Source of the DNA: G963666705 sp963666705
Lineage (GTDB): Bacteria; Pseudomonadota; Alphaproteobacteria; CADEGL01
Length of the DNA: 64,000 nucleotides
NCBI GenBank assembly: GCA_963666705.2
Contig: CAXXKO010000026.1
Span: 386,125-450,124 of the forward strand
Direction: 5' to 3'
The notes beneath the pieces are model-generated. The model saw only the letters and a program-made list of their open reading frames with translations. It was not told the DNA's origin and did not search any database. Position numbers and translations under genes: made by a program. This document shows, piece after piece, positions 1 to 8,489 of this stretch. The first letter of the stretch is position 1, and each line of letters begins with the position of its first letter.

Positions 1-1
1 G

Positions 2-37
2 CTGATCAATCTCTACGAGCGCTTGAGGGATCGATGA
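2..37 (+). CDS. C-terminal end of an upstream gene (partial)
   Basis: Only the last eleven codons are in the window, reading LINLYERLRDR and ending in TGA. The stop overlaps the ATG of the next gene as ATGA, the tight coupling seen in the rest of this operon. In related alphaproteobacteria a NUDIX-type CoA pyrophosphatase is often found before the CCA-adding enzyme, so that is a possible identity, but eleven residues cannot show it. Confidence 0.45.
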   Translation: MINLYERLRDR

Positions 38-324
38 GCCGGGTGCTGCTGGTCTACCTGCTGCCACTCCTGGGGCCCATCCTGGCCTACCTTGGATGGC
101 TGCACTTCACGGGCCGGCGGACCTTCGAGGCCGCCGCGGACCTCGGGGCCGCGCTCCAGGAGCGGTCGTCGTTGTGGTTGCTGATCGCGAGCGTCGCCCT
201 CACCGTGGCTTCGCTGCTGCTCTTCACCCATCTCGAGCGATCCGCGCCCGGCGGCGTCTATCAGGCGCCCAGATTTGAGGACGGCGTCATCGTTCCCAGC
301 CGCGTCGTGCCGGCGGAGCAGTGA
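34..324 (+). CDS. DUF6111 family small membrane protein
   Basis: This 96-residue protein has a hydrophobic N-terminal segment (about residues 4-22), a second one (about 47-63) and a short polar tail with a PRFEDGVIVPSR motif. That two-helix plan with the conserved tail matches the DUF6111 family of alphaproteobacteria, which has no known function. The start overlaps the upstream stop (ATGA) and the end overlaps the GTG of the CCA-adding enzyme (GTGA), so it lies mid-operon and is probably translationally coupled on both sides. The constant position beside the tRNA nucleotidyltransferase gene is known for the family; what it means is not. Confidence 0.8.
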   Translation: MSRVLLVYLLPLLGPILAYLGWLHFTGRRTFEAAADLGAALQERSSLWLLIASVALTVASLLLFTHLERSAPGGVYQAPRFEDGVIVPSRVVPAEQ

Positions 325-1616
325 TCCCCGCCGGGCGGCTGGCGCGCCAGGACTGGCTCGAGGCGCCCGAGACCCGCGCCGTGGCGGCGGCCCTCGCGTC
401 CGCCGGCGCGGAGGTGCGGTTCGTCGGCGGCTGCGTGCGCGACGCCATCCTCGACCGGCCGATCCGCGACATCGACATCGCCACCGGCGATCCGCCCGAC
501 CGGGTCATTCGCCTGCTCGAGGATGCCGGCATCCGGGCCATACCGACGGGACTCGATCACGGCACGGTCACGGCCGTCGTCGGCGCGGCTCATTTCGAGG
601 TGACCACCCTGCGCCTCGATGTCGAGACCGATGGCCGGCGGGCGCGGGTCGAATACACCGACGACTGGCGGGCCGACGCGGCGCGGCGCGATTTCACCAT
701 CAATGCCCTCTATTGCGACCCCGATGGCCGGCTCTACGATCCCTTCGGCGGCCTCGCGGACCTGCGCGGCCGCCGCGTACGCTTCGTCGGCGACGCCCGG
801 GCGCGCATCCGCGAGGACGTGCTGCGCCTCCTGCGCTTCTTCCGCTTTCTCGCCCATTACGGCAACCTGCCCGCCGACGCCGACAGCCTCGCGGCCTGCC
901 GCGAGCTGGCCCATCTGCTGCCCACGCTCTCGGGCGAGCGGGTGGCGGGGGAGGTCTTGCGCCTGCTCGGCGCGCCCGACCCGGGCCCCGTCGTCGCGCT
1001 GATGCGCGCGGAAGGCATCCTCGCGCACGTCCTGCCCGAGGCGACGGGCTTCGCGCGGCTCGACGCCCTCGTCACGATCGAAGGGCTCACCCTCGGCACC
1101 GACCCGTTGCGCCGGTTGGGCGCCCTGCTCGCGCCCGATGCCGCCGCCGTCACCGGGGTGGCGCGGCGCCTGCGCCTCTCGGGCGCCGAGCGCGCGCGCC
1201 TCCTGCGCCTGGCGGCCCCGGCCGGCCGCATCGAGCGGACGCCCGACGCGCGCCGCCCGCGGCGCCTCCTCCACGAGCTGGGCGCCGATGGGTTCCGCGA
1301 TCTGACCCTCGTCGCCTGGGCCGAGGCGCTGGCCGGATCGGCCACGCCCGCGCACCGCGGGGCGGCGGGCTGGCGAGCGCTCCTCGCGGCGGCCGACGAA
1401 TGGGTGCCGCTCTCCCTGCCGGTGAAGGGCGGGGACGTGCTAGATTTGGGGGTGGCGCCCGGGCCGGAGGTCGGCCGGCTGCTCGATGCGGTCGAGGCCT
1501 GGTGGGTGGAGGGCGATTTCCAGGCCGGGCGCGCGGACGCGCTCGGGAAATTGCGGGCCCTGGTGGCGGCCGGGCCGGTCGGGGCCGACGGGAAACAGGA
1601 GGGGGAAAGCGCGTGA
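321..1616 (+). CDS. cca: CCA tRNA nucleotidyltransferase
   Basis: The protein has 431 residues and is a class II nucleotidyltransferase that adds or repairs the 3' CCA end of tRNA in the cytoplasm. The polymerase beta-type core is clear: GGCVRD at residues 36-41, then the metal-binding pair D50 and D52 in RDIDIA, followed by a PTGLDHGTVT stretch that contributes to the nucleotide pocket. An RNA-binding head domain begins near RRDFTINALYCDP. It starts with GTG inside the upstream stop codon and ends inside the GTG of the next gene, so three genes overlap in series. The length fits the alphaproteobacterial form without an HD domain. A poly(A) polymerase is the only close alternative and is less likely in this lineage. 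Confidence 0.93.
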   Translation: MIPAGRLARQDWLEAPETRAVAAALASAGAEVRFVGGCVRDAILDRPIRDIDIATGDPPDRVIRLLEDAGIRAIPTGLDHGTVTAVVGAAHFEVTTLRLDVETDGRRARVEYTDDWRADAARRDFTINALYCDPDGRLYDPFGGLADLRGRRVRFVGDARARIREDVLRLLRFFRFLAHYGNLPADADSLAACRELAHLLPTLSGERVAGEVLRLLGAPDPGPVVALMRAEGILAHVLPEATGFARLDALVTIEGLTLGTDPLRRLGALLAPDAAAVTGVARRLRLSGAERARLLRLAAPAGRIERTPDARRPRRLLHELGADGFRDLTLVAWAEALAGSATPAHRGAAGWRALLAAADEWVPLSLPVKGGDVLDLGVAPGPEVGRLLDAVEAWWVEGDFQAGRADALGKLRALVAAGPVGADGKQEGESA

Positions 1617-2461
1617 CGAATGAGAGACACGGCGAGGAGCTGGGGCTGATCGGGCGCTTGAAAGGGCTCGGCAATCTGCGCGCCGAGACGCGGGAGGAGC
1701 TGGGCTGGATCGAGGCCGATCTGCGCGCGGGCAACGCGACGGCGGAAGACTTGCGCTACTTGCGCTCCCTCGCCGCCGACCGGCTCAGCGGCGCCGGACA
1801 GGCGAGGTCGGCCGTCGTCGCCGCGAAGGCGCTGCGCATCTGCTTCATCGGCGACAGCGTCACCGCCGGCACCGGCGACGACATGTTCCAGGGCTGGGCC
1901 GGCCGGCTGTGCGAGATGGCCTGGGACGAGGGCCACGACGTGACCGGCTACAACCTCGGCATCCGCGGCGAGACCTCGCCTATGATCGCCGCGCGCTGGC
2001 GCGCCGAATGCACCCCGCGCCTGCCCGACGGTGTGCCCGCGGCGCTGGTCTTCGCCTTCGGCGTCAACGACACGGCCGAGGAGCCCGAATCCGGCCGTCG
2101 CGTCGCGCTCGAGGACTCGGTCGAGACCGCGCGCGCCATTCTCGCGGCGGCCAAGGGCTGGCACCCGACTCTGTGGGTCGGCCCCGCCCCGATCTCGGAA
2201 GAGCGCCAGCCCGTGAGTCCGCGGCCGGGCGTCACCTATGATTTTCGCAATGAGCGCCTCGCCGCGCTCAACGCGGCCTATGCCGAGCTGGCCGCCGAGC
2301 TCGTGCTCCCCTACCTCGACCTTTTCACGCCCTTGAGCGCGGAGCCCGGCTGGGAGGTGGACCTGGCCGCCGGTGACGGGGTCCATCCCACGGCCGAGGG
2401 CTACGAGGTGATGGCCGAGCTGATCGAGGAATGGGCCGGCTGGCGCGGGCTGTTCAAGTAA
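1613..2461 (+). CDS. SGNH/GDSL-family hydrolase
   Basis: This is an esterase or lipase-like hydrolase of the SGNH fold. The blocks are visible in order: GDS near residues 80-82 with the nucleophilic serine, a glycine block (NLGIRGETS), an asparagine block (FGVND), and the C-terminal DGVHPTAEGY holding the catalytic Asp and His. The GTG start overlaps the TGA of the CCA-adding enzyme (GTGA). The first 70 or so residues are a charged helical extension before the catalytic domain, so a later start is possible, but the overlap favours this one. There is no signal peptide, which suggests a cytoplasmic enzyme. The substrate cannot be told from sequence. Confidence 0.85.
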   Translation: MTNERHGEELGLIGRLKGLGNLRAETREELGWIEADLRAGNATAEDLRYLRSLAADRLSGAGQARSAVVAAKALRICFIGDSVTAGTGDDMFQGWAGRLCEMAWDEGHDVTGYNLGIRGETSPMIAARWRAECTPRLPDGVPAALVFAFGVNDTAEEPESGRRVALEDSVETARAILAAAKGWHPTLWVGPAPISEERQPVSPRPGVTYDFRNERLAALNAAYAELAAELVLPYLDLFTPLSAEPGWEVDLAAGDGVHPTAEGYEVMAELIEEWAGWRGLFK

Positions 2462-2514
2462 CGCGGGGCCTCGCCCCTATCCCGTACGTTCGAACCCTGG
2501 CGCCGGTTCTCACC

Positions 2515-2735
2515 CTTCGTCCTTCGACAGGCTCAGGATGAGTAGGCTCAGGGTGAGGCCCTCTATGCTGAGCCTGTCGAAGCATGACGGCCGGATGGGT
2601 AGGCTGGCTCAGGGTGAGGCCCTCATGCTGAGCCTGTCGAAGCATGACGGCCGGGTGGGCGTGGCGGCTCAAGGTGAGGCCCTCATGCTGAGCCTCCTCA
2701 TCCTGAGCACTCGCCGAAGGACGAAGTATGAGGGC
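2515..2735. repeat. Dispersed palindromic repeat, several tandem units (family D)
   Basis: The gene-free stretch 2462-2770 is filled with near-copies of a roughly 60-bp unit built around CTGAGCCTGTCGAAG and its reverse complement (CTTCGACAGGCTCAG). Units start near 2551, 2612 and 2671, with an inverted arm at 2521. Each can form a hairpin. A related copy lies at 10531-10588. Such repeats are widespread between genes in alphaproteobacteria. I see no promoter or gene here; the ORFs across it come from the repeat. Confidence 0.85.
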
Positions 2736-2770
2736 CGGGTGTGTGAAGCTGAATCTCGCGTGGACAGGAA

Positions 2771-3310
2771 CTAATCCGCCACTTTGACCAGTATGGCCTT
2801 GACGACGCGGGTGGCCTCGCCGTCGCGGATGCGCTTGAAGACCAGCTCCATGCCGCCGCCCGTCAGTGTCCGGGCGTAGCTCTGCATGTTGTAGATCCCG
2901 GCCTCGTCGATGGTCAGCAGGTAGACGCTCATGGTGTTGCGCTCGATCCGGGCCCAGGCGTAGACGCCGCCCGCGAGCGGATCGCTCGTGGTCTTGCCGC
3001 GGTAGAGGTCGGGCCGGCCGGACGGCACGAACTCGTACTCGGTGCTCTTGCGCCGCACGTCCGGGTTGGACGGGTCGCCGCCCTGGCGGATCACCGTGGT
3101 CCAGGCCACGAAGAACCCCTCGGCCGACGGCTCGATGACCACGTCCATGTCGCGCACGGTGACGCCGAAATAGAGGCTGTCGGCCGACTCGGCGATGCCG
3201 CCGCCCGAGTAGTGCCCGTAGAAGGCCGCCCGCGCGAGGTTCTGGGCCGGGGCTTGGCCGGTGAGGCCGAGCCAGAGGGCGGCGGCCAGGATGGCTGGAA
3301 ATGCGCGCAT
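2771..3310 (-). CDS. Secreted protein of unknown function, paralog 1
   Basis: The protein has 179 residues with a clear signal peptide (about residues 1-22, ending in QAPAQ), so it is probably periplasmic. I do not recognise a named domain. The mature part contains FYGHYSGG near its start, an aromatic FVAWTTV segment, a YAWARIERNTMSVYLLTI strand-like stretch and ends in RIRDGEATRVVKAILVKV. The same plan appears in the next gene upstream on the same strand, and both are about 179 residues, so they are a tandem duplication. The pattern suggests a beta-rich fold. It sits at the 3' end of a minus-strand run that also holds hemF, but nothing links it to heme synthesis. Confidence 0.8.
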   Translation of the reverse strand: MRAFPAILAAALWLGLTGQAPAQNLARAAFYGHYSGGGIAESADSLYFGVTVRDMDVVIEPSAEGFFVAWTTVIRQGGDPSNPDVRRKSTEYEFVPSGRPDLYRGKTTSDPLAGGVYAWARIERNTMSVYLLTIDEAGIYNMQSYARTLTGGGMELVFKRIRDGEATRVVKAILVKVAD

Positions 3311-3354
3311 GTGGGTGGCTCCCTTCCTCGCTCGGCCCGGCTTGCGCCGCGCCC

Positions 3355-3894
3355 TCAGTCTCCCAGTCTTTCGAGCTTGCCGGACACCTTGCGGATCCGC
3401 TCCCCGTCGCGGATGCGCGTGAACAGCAGGGTCATGCCGTCCCCGGTGAGTGTTCGGGCGTAGGCCTGGATCTCGTAAATGCCGCGATCCGAGACGCCCA
3501 TGATGTAGACGGTCAGGGTGTCGCCCTCGATGCGGGCCCAGCTCACCTGGCCGCCCGCCGTCGGGTCGCCTTGCGCGAGCGGCCGGAACACCGCCGGCGA
3601 TTCGCTCGGCAGGAAGAACATGGTGCGCGACTTGCGCTTGGGCTCCTTGTTCGGCCCGCGCCGCTTGATGGTGGTCCAGGAGATGACGAACCCGTCTTCG
3701 GCCGCGGCGATGATGACGTCGAGGTCGCGCGCCTCGAAGCCGAGGAAGTCGCTTTCCTCCGTCTTGGCCAGGGCGCTGCCACTGTAGTGGCCGAAGAAAT
3801 CCGCGATTCCCGCCTCGCCGGCGCTGGCCGGCCCGCCCGCGCCGGCGAGCGCGAGCCCGATCGCGACCGCAACCGCCACCATGTTTCGCATCAT
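3355..3894 (-). CDS. Secreted protein of unknown function, paralog 2
   Basis: This 179-residue protein has a signal peptide (ending near PASAGEAG) and then the features of its neighbour: FFGHYSGS, FVISWTTI, VSWARIEGDTLTVYIM and a C-terminal RIRDGERIRKVSGKL. I chose the ATG at 3894 because a GGGAGG Shine-Dalgarno sits seven bases before it and because it gives the same length as the paralog; an ATG ten codons further upstream lacks such a site. Only 44 bases separate the two genes, so they are probably co-transcribed. Function is unknown; a shared periplasmic role is inferred from the duplication alone. Confidence 0.8.
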   Translation of the reverse strand: MMRNMVAVAVAIGLALAGAGGPASAGEAGIADFFGHYSGSALAKTEESDFLGFEARDLDVIIAAAEDGFVISWTTIKRRGPNKEPKRKSRTMFFLPSESPAVFRPLAQGDPTAGGQVSWARIEGDTLTVYIMGVSDRGIYEIQAYARTLTGDGMTLLFTRIRDGERIRKVSGKLERLGD

Positions 3895-3970
3895 GCCATG
3901 GCCTCCCGTCCCCATGCCCCGCACGTTACATGGCCGGCCGGCGAAGTCCAGCCCGCGCCCCGCCCCGCCG

Positions 3971-4831
3971 TCACGGCCAGGCGACGAGCGGCGGCATGGA
4001 CATGAGGATGGCCTCGGGATTGCCGCCGGTCATGAGGCCGAACTTGGTGCCCCGGTCGTGGAGCAGGTTGAACTCGACATAGCGCCCGCGGCGGACGAGC
4101 TGGTGGCGGCGCTGCTCGTCCGTCCAGGGCGCGTTCATGTGGCGGCGCACGAGGGCCGGGTAGATATCGAGGAACGCCAGGCCCACGTCCCGCGTGAAGG
4201 CGAAATCGGCCTCCCAGTCGCCGCTCTCCAGGGTGTCGTAGAAGATGCCGCCCACGCCGCGGGCCTCGCCGCGATGGGGCAGGAAGAAATATTCGTCGCA
4301 CCAGGTCTTGAAACGCGGGTGGTAGCCCGGGTCGTGGGCGTCGCAGGCGCCACCGAGGGCGGCGTGGAAGTCGCGCGTATCGGCATCCACGGCATAGATC
4401 GGCGTCAAGTCCGCGCCGCCGCCGAACCAGCCCATGGTGGTGACGATATGGCGGGTGTTCATGTGGGCCGCGGGCACCAAGGGCGAGTGCATGTGGGCGA
4501 CGAGGGAGATGCCGCTGGCCCAGAAGCGCGGGTCTTCCGCCGCCCCGGGGACCTGGTCCCGGAAGGCTTCCGAGAGCGCGCCGTGGACGGTCGAGACGTT
4601 GACGCCCACCTTCTCGAACACCCGGCCGCGCATGACCGCCATGACGCCGCCGCCGCTGTCGGGCTCGCCCTCGGCCGCGCGGACCCAGGCCTGACGCTCG
4701 AACCGGCCCGGCGGGGCGTCCGCGCCGGGGCCTTCGAGCGCGTCCTCGATGCCCTCGAAGGCGGCGCAGATGCGATCCCTCAGCGCCTCGAACCAGGCCT
4801 TGGCACGGGCCTTCCGGCTTGCGCCGCTCAT
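3971..4831 (-). CDS. hemF: Oxygen-dependent coproporphyrinogen III oxidase
   Basis: HemF converts coproporphyrinogen III to protoporphyrinogen IX with oxygen, a late step of heme synthesis in the cytoplasm. The 286-residue protein carries the family hallmarks: HMNTRH, the GWFGGGADLTP block, CDEYFFLPHRGEARGVGG, and the C-terminal RGRYVEFNLLHDRGTKFGL. The ATG at 4831 overlaps the stop of the upstream aminotransferase gene (ATGA), which fixes the start and shows coupling. Heme supply fits with the cytochrome bc1 operon a few kilobases away, which needs b- and c-type hemes, but that is context rather than proof of co-regulation. Identification is secure. Confidence 0.96.
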   Translation of the reverse strand: MSGASRKARAKAWFEALRDRICAAFEGIEDALEGPGADAPPGRFERQAWVRAAEGEPDSGGGVMAVMRGRVFEKVGVNVSTVHGALSEAFRDQVPGAAEDPRFWASGISLVAHMHSPLVPAAHMNTRHIVTTMGWFGGGADLTPIYAVDADTRDFHAALGGACDAHDPGYHPRFKTWCDEYFFLPHRGEARGVGGIFYDTLESGDWEADFAFTRDVGLAFLDIYPALVRRHMNAPWTDEQRRHQLVRRGRYVEFNLLHDRGTKFGLMTGGNPEAILMSMPPLVAWP

Positions 4832-6030
4832 GCCCCGGCGGCCAGGCGCCGGACGGCGGCGATGAAGCGCTCGGCCTCCTCCTCGCTGTTGTAGTAATGC
4901 ATGCCCGCGCGCACCACCGACGCGAGGCCGCGGCTGCGCATGTCGAGGAGGGTCGAGCTCTCCGCCGAGGTGGAGGTCGCGATCCCCGCCGCCTTGAGCG
5001 CGTCGACCACGGCTCGTGGCTCGAGCCCTTGGACCGTGAAGGTCACGATGCCGCATTTCTCACGCCCGAGGTCGTGGACCGCGACACCGGGGATCGCGGC
5101 GAGGCGCTCGCGCAAATCCGCCGCGAGGCCCTGGACCCGGTCGCGGATCGCCTCCAGGCCCCAGTCGAGCGCGTAGTCGACCGCCGCGCCGAGCCCGAGG
5201 ATTCCGGCCACGTAGAACTCCCAGTTCTCGAAGCGCCGGGCGCCGGGGGCGAGCTCGTAGGCGTCGGGTGCCGTCCACTCGGCCGCGCGCAGGTCGATCC
5301 AGGGCGGCGTCAAGCGCTTGAGCATGGACCGGCGCACGTAGAGGAATCCGGTGCCGCGCGGCCCGCGCAGGTACTTGCGCCCGGTGGCCGAGAGCATGTC
5401 GCAGCCGATGGCCTCGACGTCGATGGGCATCTGGCCGACCGACTGGCAGGCGTCGAGGAGATAGGGGATGCCGTGCTTGCGCGCGACGCGGCCGACGGCG
5501 GCGGCCGGGTTCACGAGGCCGCCGTTGGTCGGCACGTGGGTGATGGCGATGAGCTTCACGCGCCCGTCGATACCGGCCGCGAGGGCGTCCACGTCCACCT
5601 GGCCGTGGGCGTCGTTGGGCACGGCCTCGACGACGGCGCCCGTGCGCTCGGCCGTGGCCAGATAGTTGAGGTAGTTGCTGGCGTACTCCGCGCGCGCGGT
5701 GAGGATACGGTCGCCGGGCGCGAAGCTCATGGCGAAGAACGCCATGTTCCACGCCACCGTCGCGTTCTCGACCAGCGCGATCTCGTCGGGTGCCGCCCCC
5801 ACCAGCCTCGCGATCGATTCGTAGACCCGGGCGATGCGCGCCGCCTCCCTGTCCTCCGCCTCGTAGCCGCCGATGCGGGCCTCCAGGTCGAGGTGCGCCT
5901 TGACCGCCTCGACGACCGGCGCCGGCATGAGGGCCGCGCCGCAATTGTTGAAATTGACCACTTCGCGGCAGCCCGGCGTCTGGGCGCGGGCGCGCTCGAT
6001 ATCGATGGCGGGGCTCGGCAATTCGTCCAT
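4828..6030 (-). CDS. Class V aminotransferase-fold PLP enzyme
   Basis: This 400-residue pyridoxal-phosphate enzyme belongs to the cysteine desulfurase/isopenicillin N epimerase-like group. The cofactor lysine is K219 in SATGRKYLRGPRGTGF, and D193 in LLDACQSVGQ should bind the pyridine nitrogen. The GRKYLRGPRG segment resembles the EgtE-like C-S lyases and epimerases more than SufS, whose catalytic cysteine loop is not evident. It is not a plain IscS: no Fe-S partner genes are near. The stop overlaps the hemF start by ATGA, so the two are translated together. The actual reaction (lyase, epimerase or desulfurase) cannot be decided from sequence. Confidence 0.82.
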   Translation of the reverse strand: MDELPSPAIDIERARAQTPGCREVVNFNNCGAALMPAPVVEAVKAHLDLEARIGGYEAEDREAARIARVYESIARLVGAAPDEIALVENATVAWNMAFFAMSFAPGDRILTARAEYASNYLNYLATAERTGAVVEAVPNDAHGQVDVDALAAGIDGRVKLIAITHVPTNGGLVNPAAAVGRVARKHGIPYLLDACQSVGQMPIDVEAIGCDMLSATGRKYLRGPRGTGFLYVRRSMLKRLTPPWIDLRAAEWTAPDAYELAPGARRFENWEFYVAGILGLGAAVDYALDWGLEAIRDRVQGLAADLRERLAAIPGVAVHDLGREKCGIVTFTVQGLEPRAVVDALKAAGIATSTSAESSTLLDMRSRGLASVVRAGMHYYNSEEEAERFIAAVRRLAAGA

Positions 6031-6059
6031 GGCGGCCGGGTGCTCGTGGGTGGTGGCCT

Positions 6060-6521
6060 CTACGGTGCCACGGCCGGAAGCTGCCCGGTCTGGCGCAACG
6101 CCTCCCCTAACACCATCGCCGCGGCGAGCGCAACGTTCAAGGACCGCATCCCGGCCGCCATGGGGACGAGCAGGCGCGCATCGGCCGCGTCGTGGACGGC
6201 ATCCGGCGCGCCCGCCGACTCGCGGCCCAGCAGCAAGGTGTCGTCGGCCCGGTAGCGGAAGGCCGCATAGCTCTCCCGCGCACGGGTCGTCAGCAGGACG
6301 AGCCGGCCGGGCGCGCGCGCCGCCACGAACGCCGGCCAGGAGGCGTGGCGGGCCATGCGCGCCGCATCGAGGTAATCCATGCCGGCGCGTCTGAGCCTGC
6401 GGTCCGAGAGCACGAAGCCGCAGGGCCCAATGACATCCACCTCGACCCCGAGGCAGGCCGCGAGGCGTAGGATCGCGCCCGTGTTCTGGGGGATGTCCGG
6501 CTCGTAGAGGGCGAGGCGCAT
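6060..6521 (-). CDS. trmL: tRNA (cytidine/uridine(34)-2'-O)-methyltransferase
   Basis: TrmL methylates the ribose of the wobble base in two tRNA-Leu isoacceptors, using S-adenosylmethionine. This is a short SPOUT (trefoil-knot) protein of 153 residues, the usual length for TrmL without extra domains. Visible motifs are EPDIPQNTGAI at the N-terminus and the knot-forming MAAGMRSLNVALAAAMVL at the C-terminus, plus LLGRESAG. I chose the ATG at 6521 because homologs begin directly with the MRLALYEP-type strand; an in-frame ATG twelve codons upstream is possible. It lies 29 bases before the aminotransferase gene on the same strand, so the run trmL-aminotransferase-hemF is probably one unit. It is divergent from petA. 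Confidence 0.92.
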   Translation of the reverse strand: MRLALYEPDIPQNTGAILRLAACLGVEVDVIGPCGFVLSDRRLRRAGMDYLDAARMARHASWPAFVAARAPGRLVLLTTRARESYAAFRYRADDTLLLGRESAGAPDAVHDAADARLLVPMAAGMRSLNVALAAAMVLGEALRQTGQLPAVAP

Positions 6522-6660
6522 GGGGCCGTCTCCGCGTCGATTTCCCGCTCTTTGCAATGAAACGGGATTTCGATTATACCCCTCGTGCCCGGCTTGGCGG
6601 CCCTCGCGGCCGGTGGTGCCGCGAGAAGGCTCGTGGGGTTCTGAAGACGAGGTTCCGACT

Positions 6661-7233
6661 ATGGCGACAACCGGTGAGGCGGCCGGCCCCGCCGACCATG
6701 GCGTGGGCGAGAGCCGCCGGGATTTCCTTTATATCGCCACCGGCGCCTTCGGCGCAGTAGGCACGGCGCTCGCCGTCTGGCCCTTGATCGACGCCATGAG
6801 CCCTTCGGCCGAGGTGCGGGCCCTCTCCTCCGTCGAGGTGGACCTCACGGGCATCGAGGTCGGCCAGCGCGTCACTATCAAGTGGCGCGGCAGGCCGGTC
6901 TTCATCGACCGCCGCACGCCCGAGCAGATCGCGCTGGCCGAGGACGTCGATATCGACGACCTGCCCGACCCGGAGGCCGACAGCGCGCGGGTGCAGAATC
7001 CGGAATGGCTGATCGTCGTCGGTGTCTGCACCCATCTCGGCTGCGTGCCCAAGGGCCAGAGCATGACACAGCCGCGCGGCGACTGGGGCGGCTGGTTCTG
7101 CCCCTGCCACGGCTCCCACTACGACACCTCCGGGCGCATCCGCAAGGGGCCGGCGCCGCTCAACCTGATCGTGCCGGCCTACCAGTTCCTCGAAGGCAAC
7201 AAGGTCGAGATCGGCGAGGAGGTCGAGGCATGA
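6661..7233 (+). CDS. petA: Ubiquinol-cytochrome c reductase Rieske iron-sulfur subunit
   Basis: This is the Rieske 2Fe-2S subunit of the cytochrome bc1 complex, which passes electrons from ubiquinol to cytochrome c1 on the periplasmic face. The 190-residue protein has a twin-arginine start (R19-R20, SRRDFLYIATG) followed by one transmembrane anchor (about 23-44), so it is probably Tat-exported. Cluster ligands are in CTHLGC (C123, H125) and CPCHGSHYD (C147, H150), with the disulfide pair C128 and C149. The ATG start gives the expected Tat N-terminus. Its stop overlaps the petB start (ATGA), giving the usual petABC order. The gene is intact. Confidence 0.96.
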   Translation: MATTGEAAGPADHGVGESRRDFLYIATGAFGAVGTALAVWPLIDAMSPSAEVRALSSVEVDLTGIEVGQRVTIKWRGRPVFIDRRTPEQIALAEDVDIDDLPDPEADSARVQNPEWLIVVGVCTHLGCVPKGQSMTQPRGDWGGWFCPCHGSHYDTSGRIRKGPAPLNLIVPAYQFLEGNKVEIGEEVEA

Positions 7234-8489
7234 GCGCGCCCGCCACTGGCAACAGGCTGGTCAAATGGTTCGACCACCGGCTGCCGATCTTCACCTTCAT
7301 GCAGCACGAGCTGCACGAATACCCGACGCCCCGGAACCTGAACTACTGGTGGAACTTCGGCTCCCTGGCCGGGATCGTCCTCGTGATCATGATCGCCACC
7401 GGCATCGTCCTGGCCATGCACTATACGCCCCAGGCCGATCTCGCCTTCGGCAGCGTCGAGCGCATCATGCGCGACGTGAACTACGGCTGGCTGTTGCGCT
7501 ATACCCATACCAACGGCGGCTCGATGTTCTTCCTGCTGGTCTATATCCACCTCTTCCGCGGCATCTATTACGGCTCCTACAAGAGCCCGCGGGAGGTGCT
7601 TTGGTGGTTGGGCGTCATCCTCCTTCTCCTGATGATGATGACGGCCTTCATGGGCTACGTCCTGCCCTGGGGGCAGATGAGCTTCTGGGCCGCGACCGTC
7701 ATCACCAACTTCTTCACCGCCATACCCTGGGTGGGCGAGGACATCGTGGTCTGGTTGTGGGGCGGCTACTCCGTCGACGATGCCCTCCTCAAGCGCTTCT
7801 ATTCGCTGCACTACCTGTTCCCGTTCCTGATCGTGGGCGTGGTGGTGGTGCATCTGGTGGCGCTGCACGTGCACGGCTCGAACAACCCGCTGGGCATCGA
7901 CCGCAAGGGGCCGCAGGACAGCATCCCCTTCCACCCCTACTACACGGTCAAGGACCTGTTCGGCCTCGGCGTGTTTCTCATCTTCTTCGCGGTGGTCGTC
8001 TTCTTCCTGCCCAACGCGCTGGGTGAGGTCATCAATTACGTGCCCGCCGACCCGCTGGTCACGCCGGCCCATATCGTGCCGGAATGGTACTTCCTGCCCT
8101 ACTACGCCATCCTGCGCGCGATCCCCGACAAGCTCCTCGGCGTGATCGCCATGTTCGCGTCGATCCTGATCCTGTTCGTCCTGCCGTGGCTCGACACCTC
8201 GCGGGTCAGGAGCGCCAAGTTCCGGCCCATCTACAAGCAGTTCTTCTGGATCCTGGTCGCGGACACCATCGTGCTGGGCTGGGTCGGCGCCAACCCGCCG
8301 GAGGGCAATTTCGTCCTCATCGGGAGGCTCGCCACGGCCTACTACTTCCTGCACTTCCTGATCGTCATCCCGCTCATCGGGTGGCTGGAGAAACCCAAGC
8401 CCCTGCCCACCAGCATCAGCGAGCCGGTGGTCAAGGGCGGGGGCGGTGCTCCGCCCGGTGCCGTGGCCAAGCCGATGGAGAAGGCGTGA
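7230..8489 (+). CDS. petB: Cytochrome b subunit of the bc1 complex
   Basis: The 419-residue cytochrome b is the quinone-reacting core of the bc1 complex in the inner membrane. It shows the paired heme-ligand histidines (RYTHTNG and VYIHLFRG in helix B and after; SLHYLFPF and LVALHVHGSNNP in helix D), the Qo-site PEWY motif in IVPEWYFLPYYAI, and at least eight hydrophobic helices. It is full length, including both the N-terminal heme-binding and the C-terminal halves fused as in proteobacterial PetB. A glycine/proline-rich tail (about the last 20 residues) follows the last helix. It overlaps petA at its start and petC at its end (TGATG), so all three are co-translated. Confidence 0.97.
   Translation: MSAPATGNRLVKWFDHRLPIFTFMQHELHEYPTPRNLNYWWNFGSLAGIVLVIMIATGIVLAMHYTPQADLAFGSVERIMRDVNYGWLLRYTHTNGGSMFFLLVYIHLFRGIYYGSYKSPREVLWWLGVILLLLMMMTAFMGYVLPWGQMSFWAATVITNFFTAIPWVGEDIVVWLWGGYSVDDALLKRFYSLHYLFPFLIVGVVVVHLVALHVHGSNNPLGIDRKGPQDSIPFHPYYTVKDLFGLGVFLIFFAVVVFFLPNALGEVINYVPADPLVTPAHIVPEWYFLPYYAILRAIPDKLLGVIAMFASILILFVLPWLDTSRVRSAKFRPIYKQFFWILVADTIVLGWVGANPPEGNFVLIGRLATAYYFLHFLIVIPLIGWLEKPKPLPTSISEPVVKGGGGAPPGAVAKPMEKA

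Noticed and set aside
275..1612. Long plus-strand frame running into the SGNH gene
   Set aside because: It overlaps the CCA-adding gene in another frame and is arginine/proline-rich, as expected from GC-rich codon positions; only the part from the GTG at 1613 has family motifs.
2515..2735. Repeats as a CRISPR array
   Set aside because: Units contain inverted arms and have no regular repeat-spacer spacing or cas genes; they match dispersed palindromic repeats.
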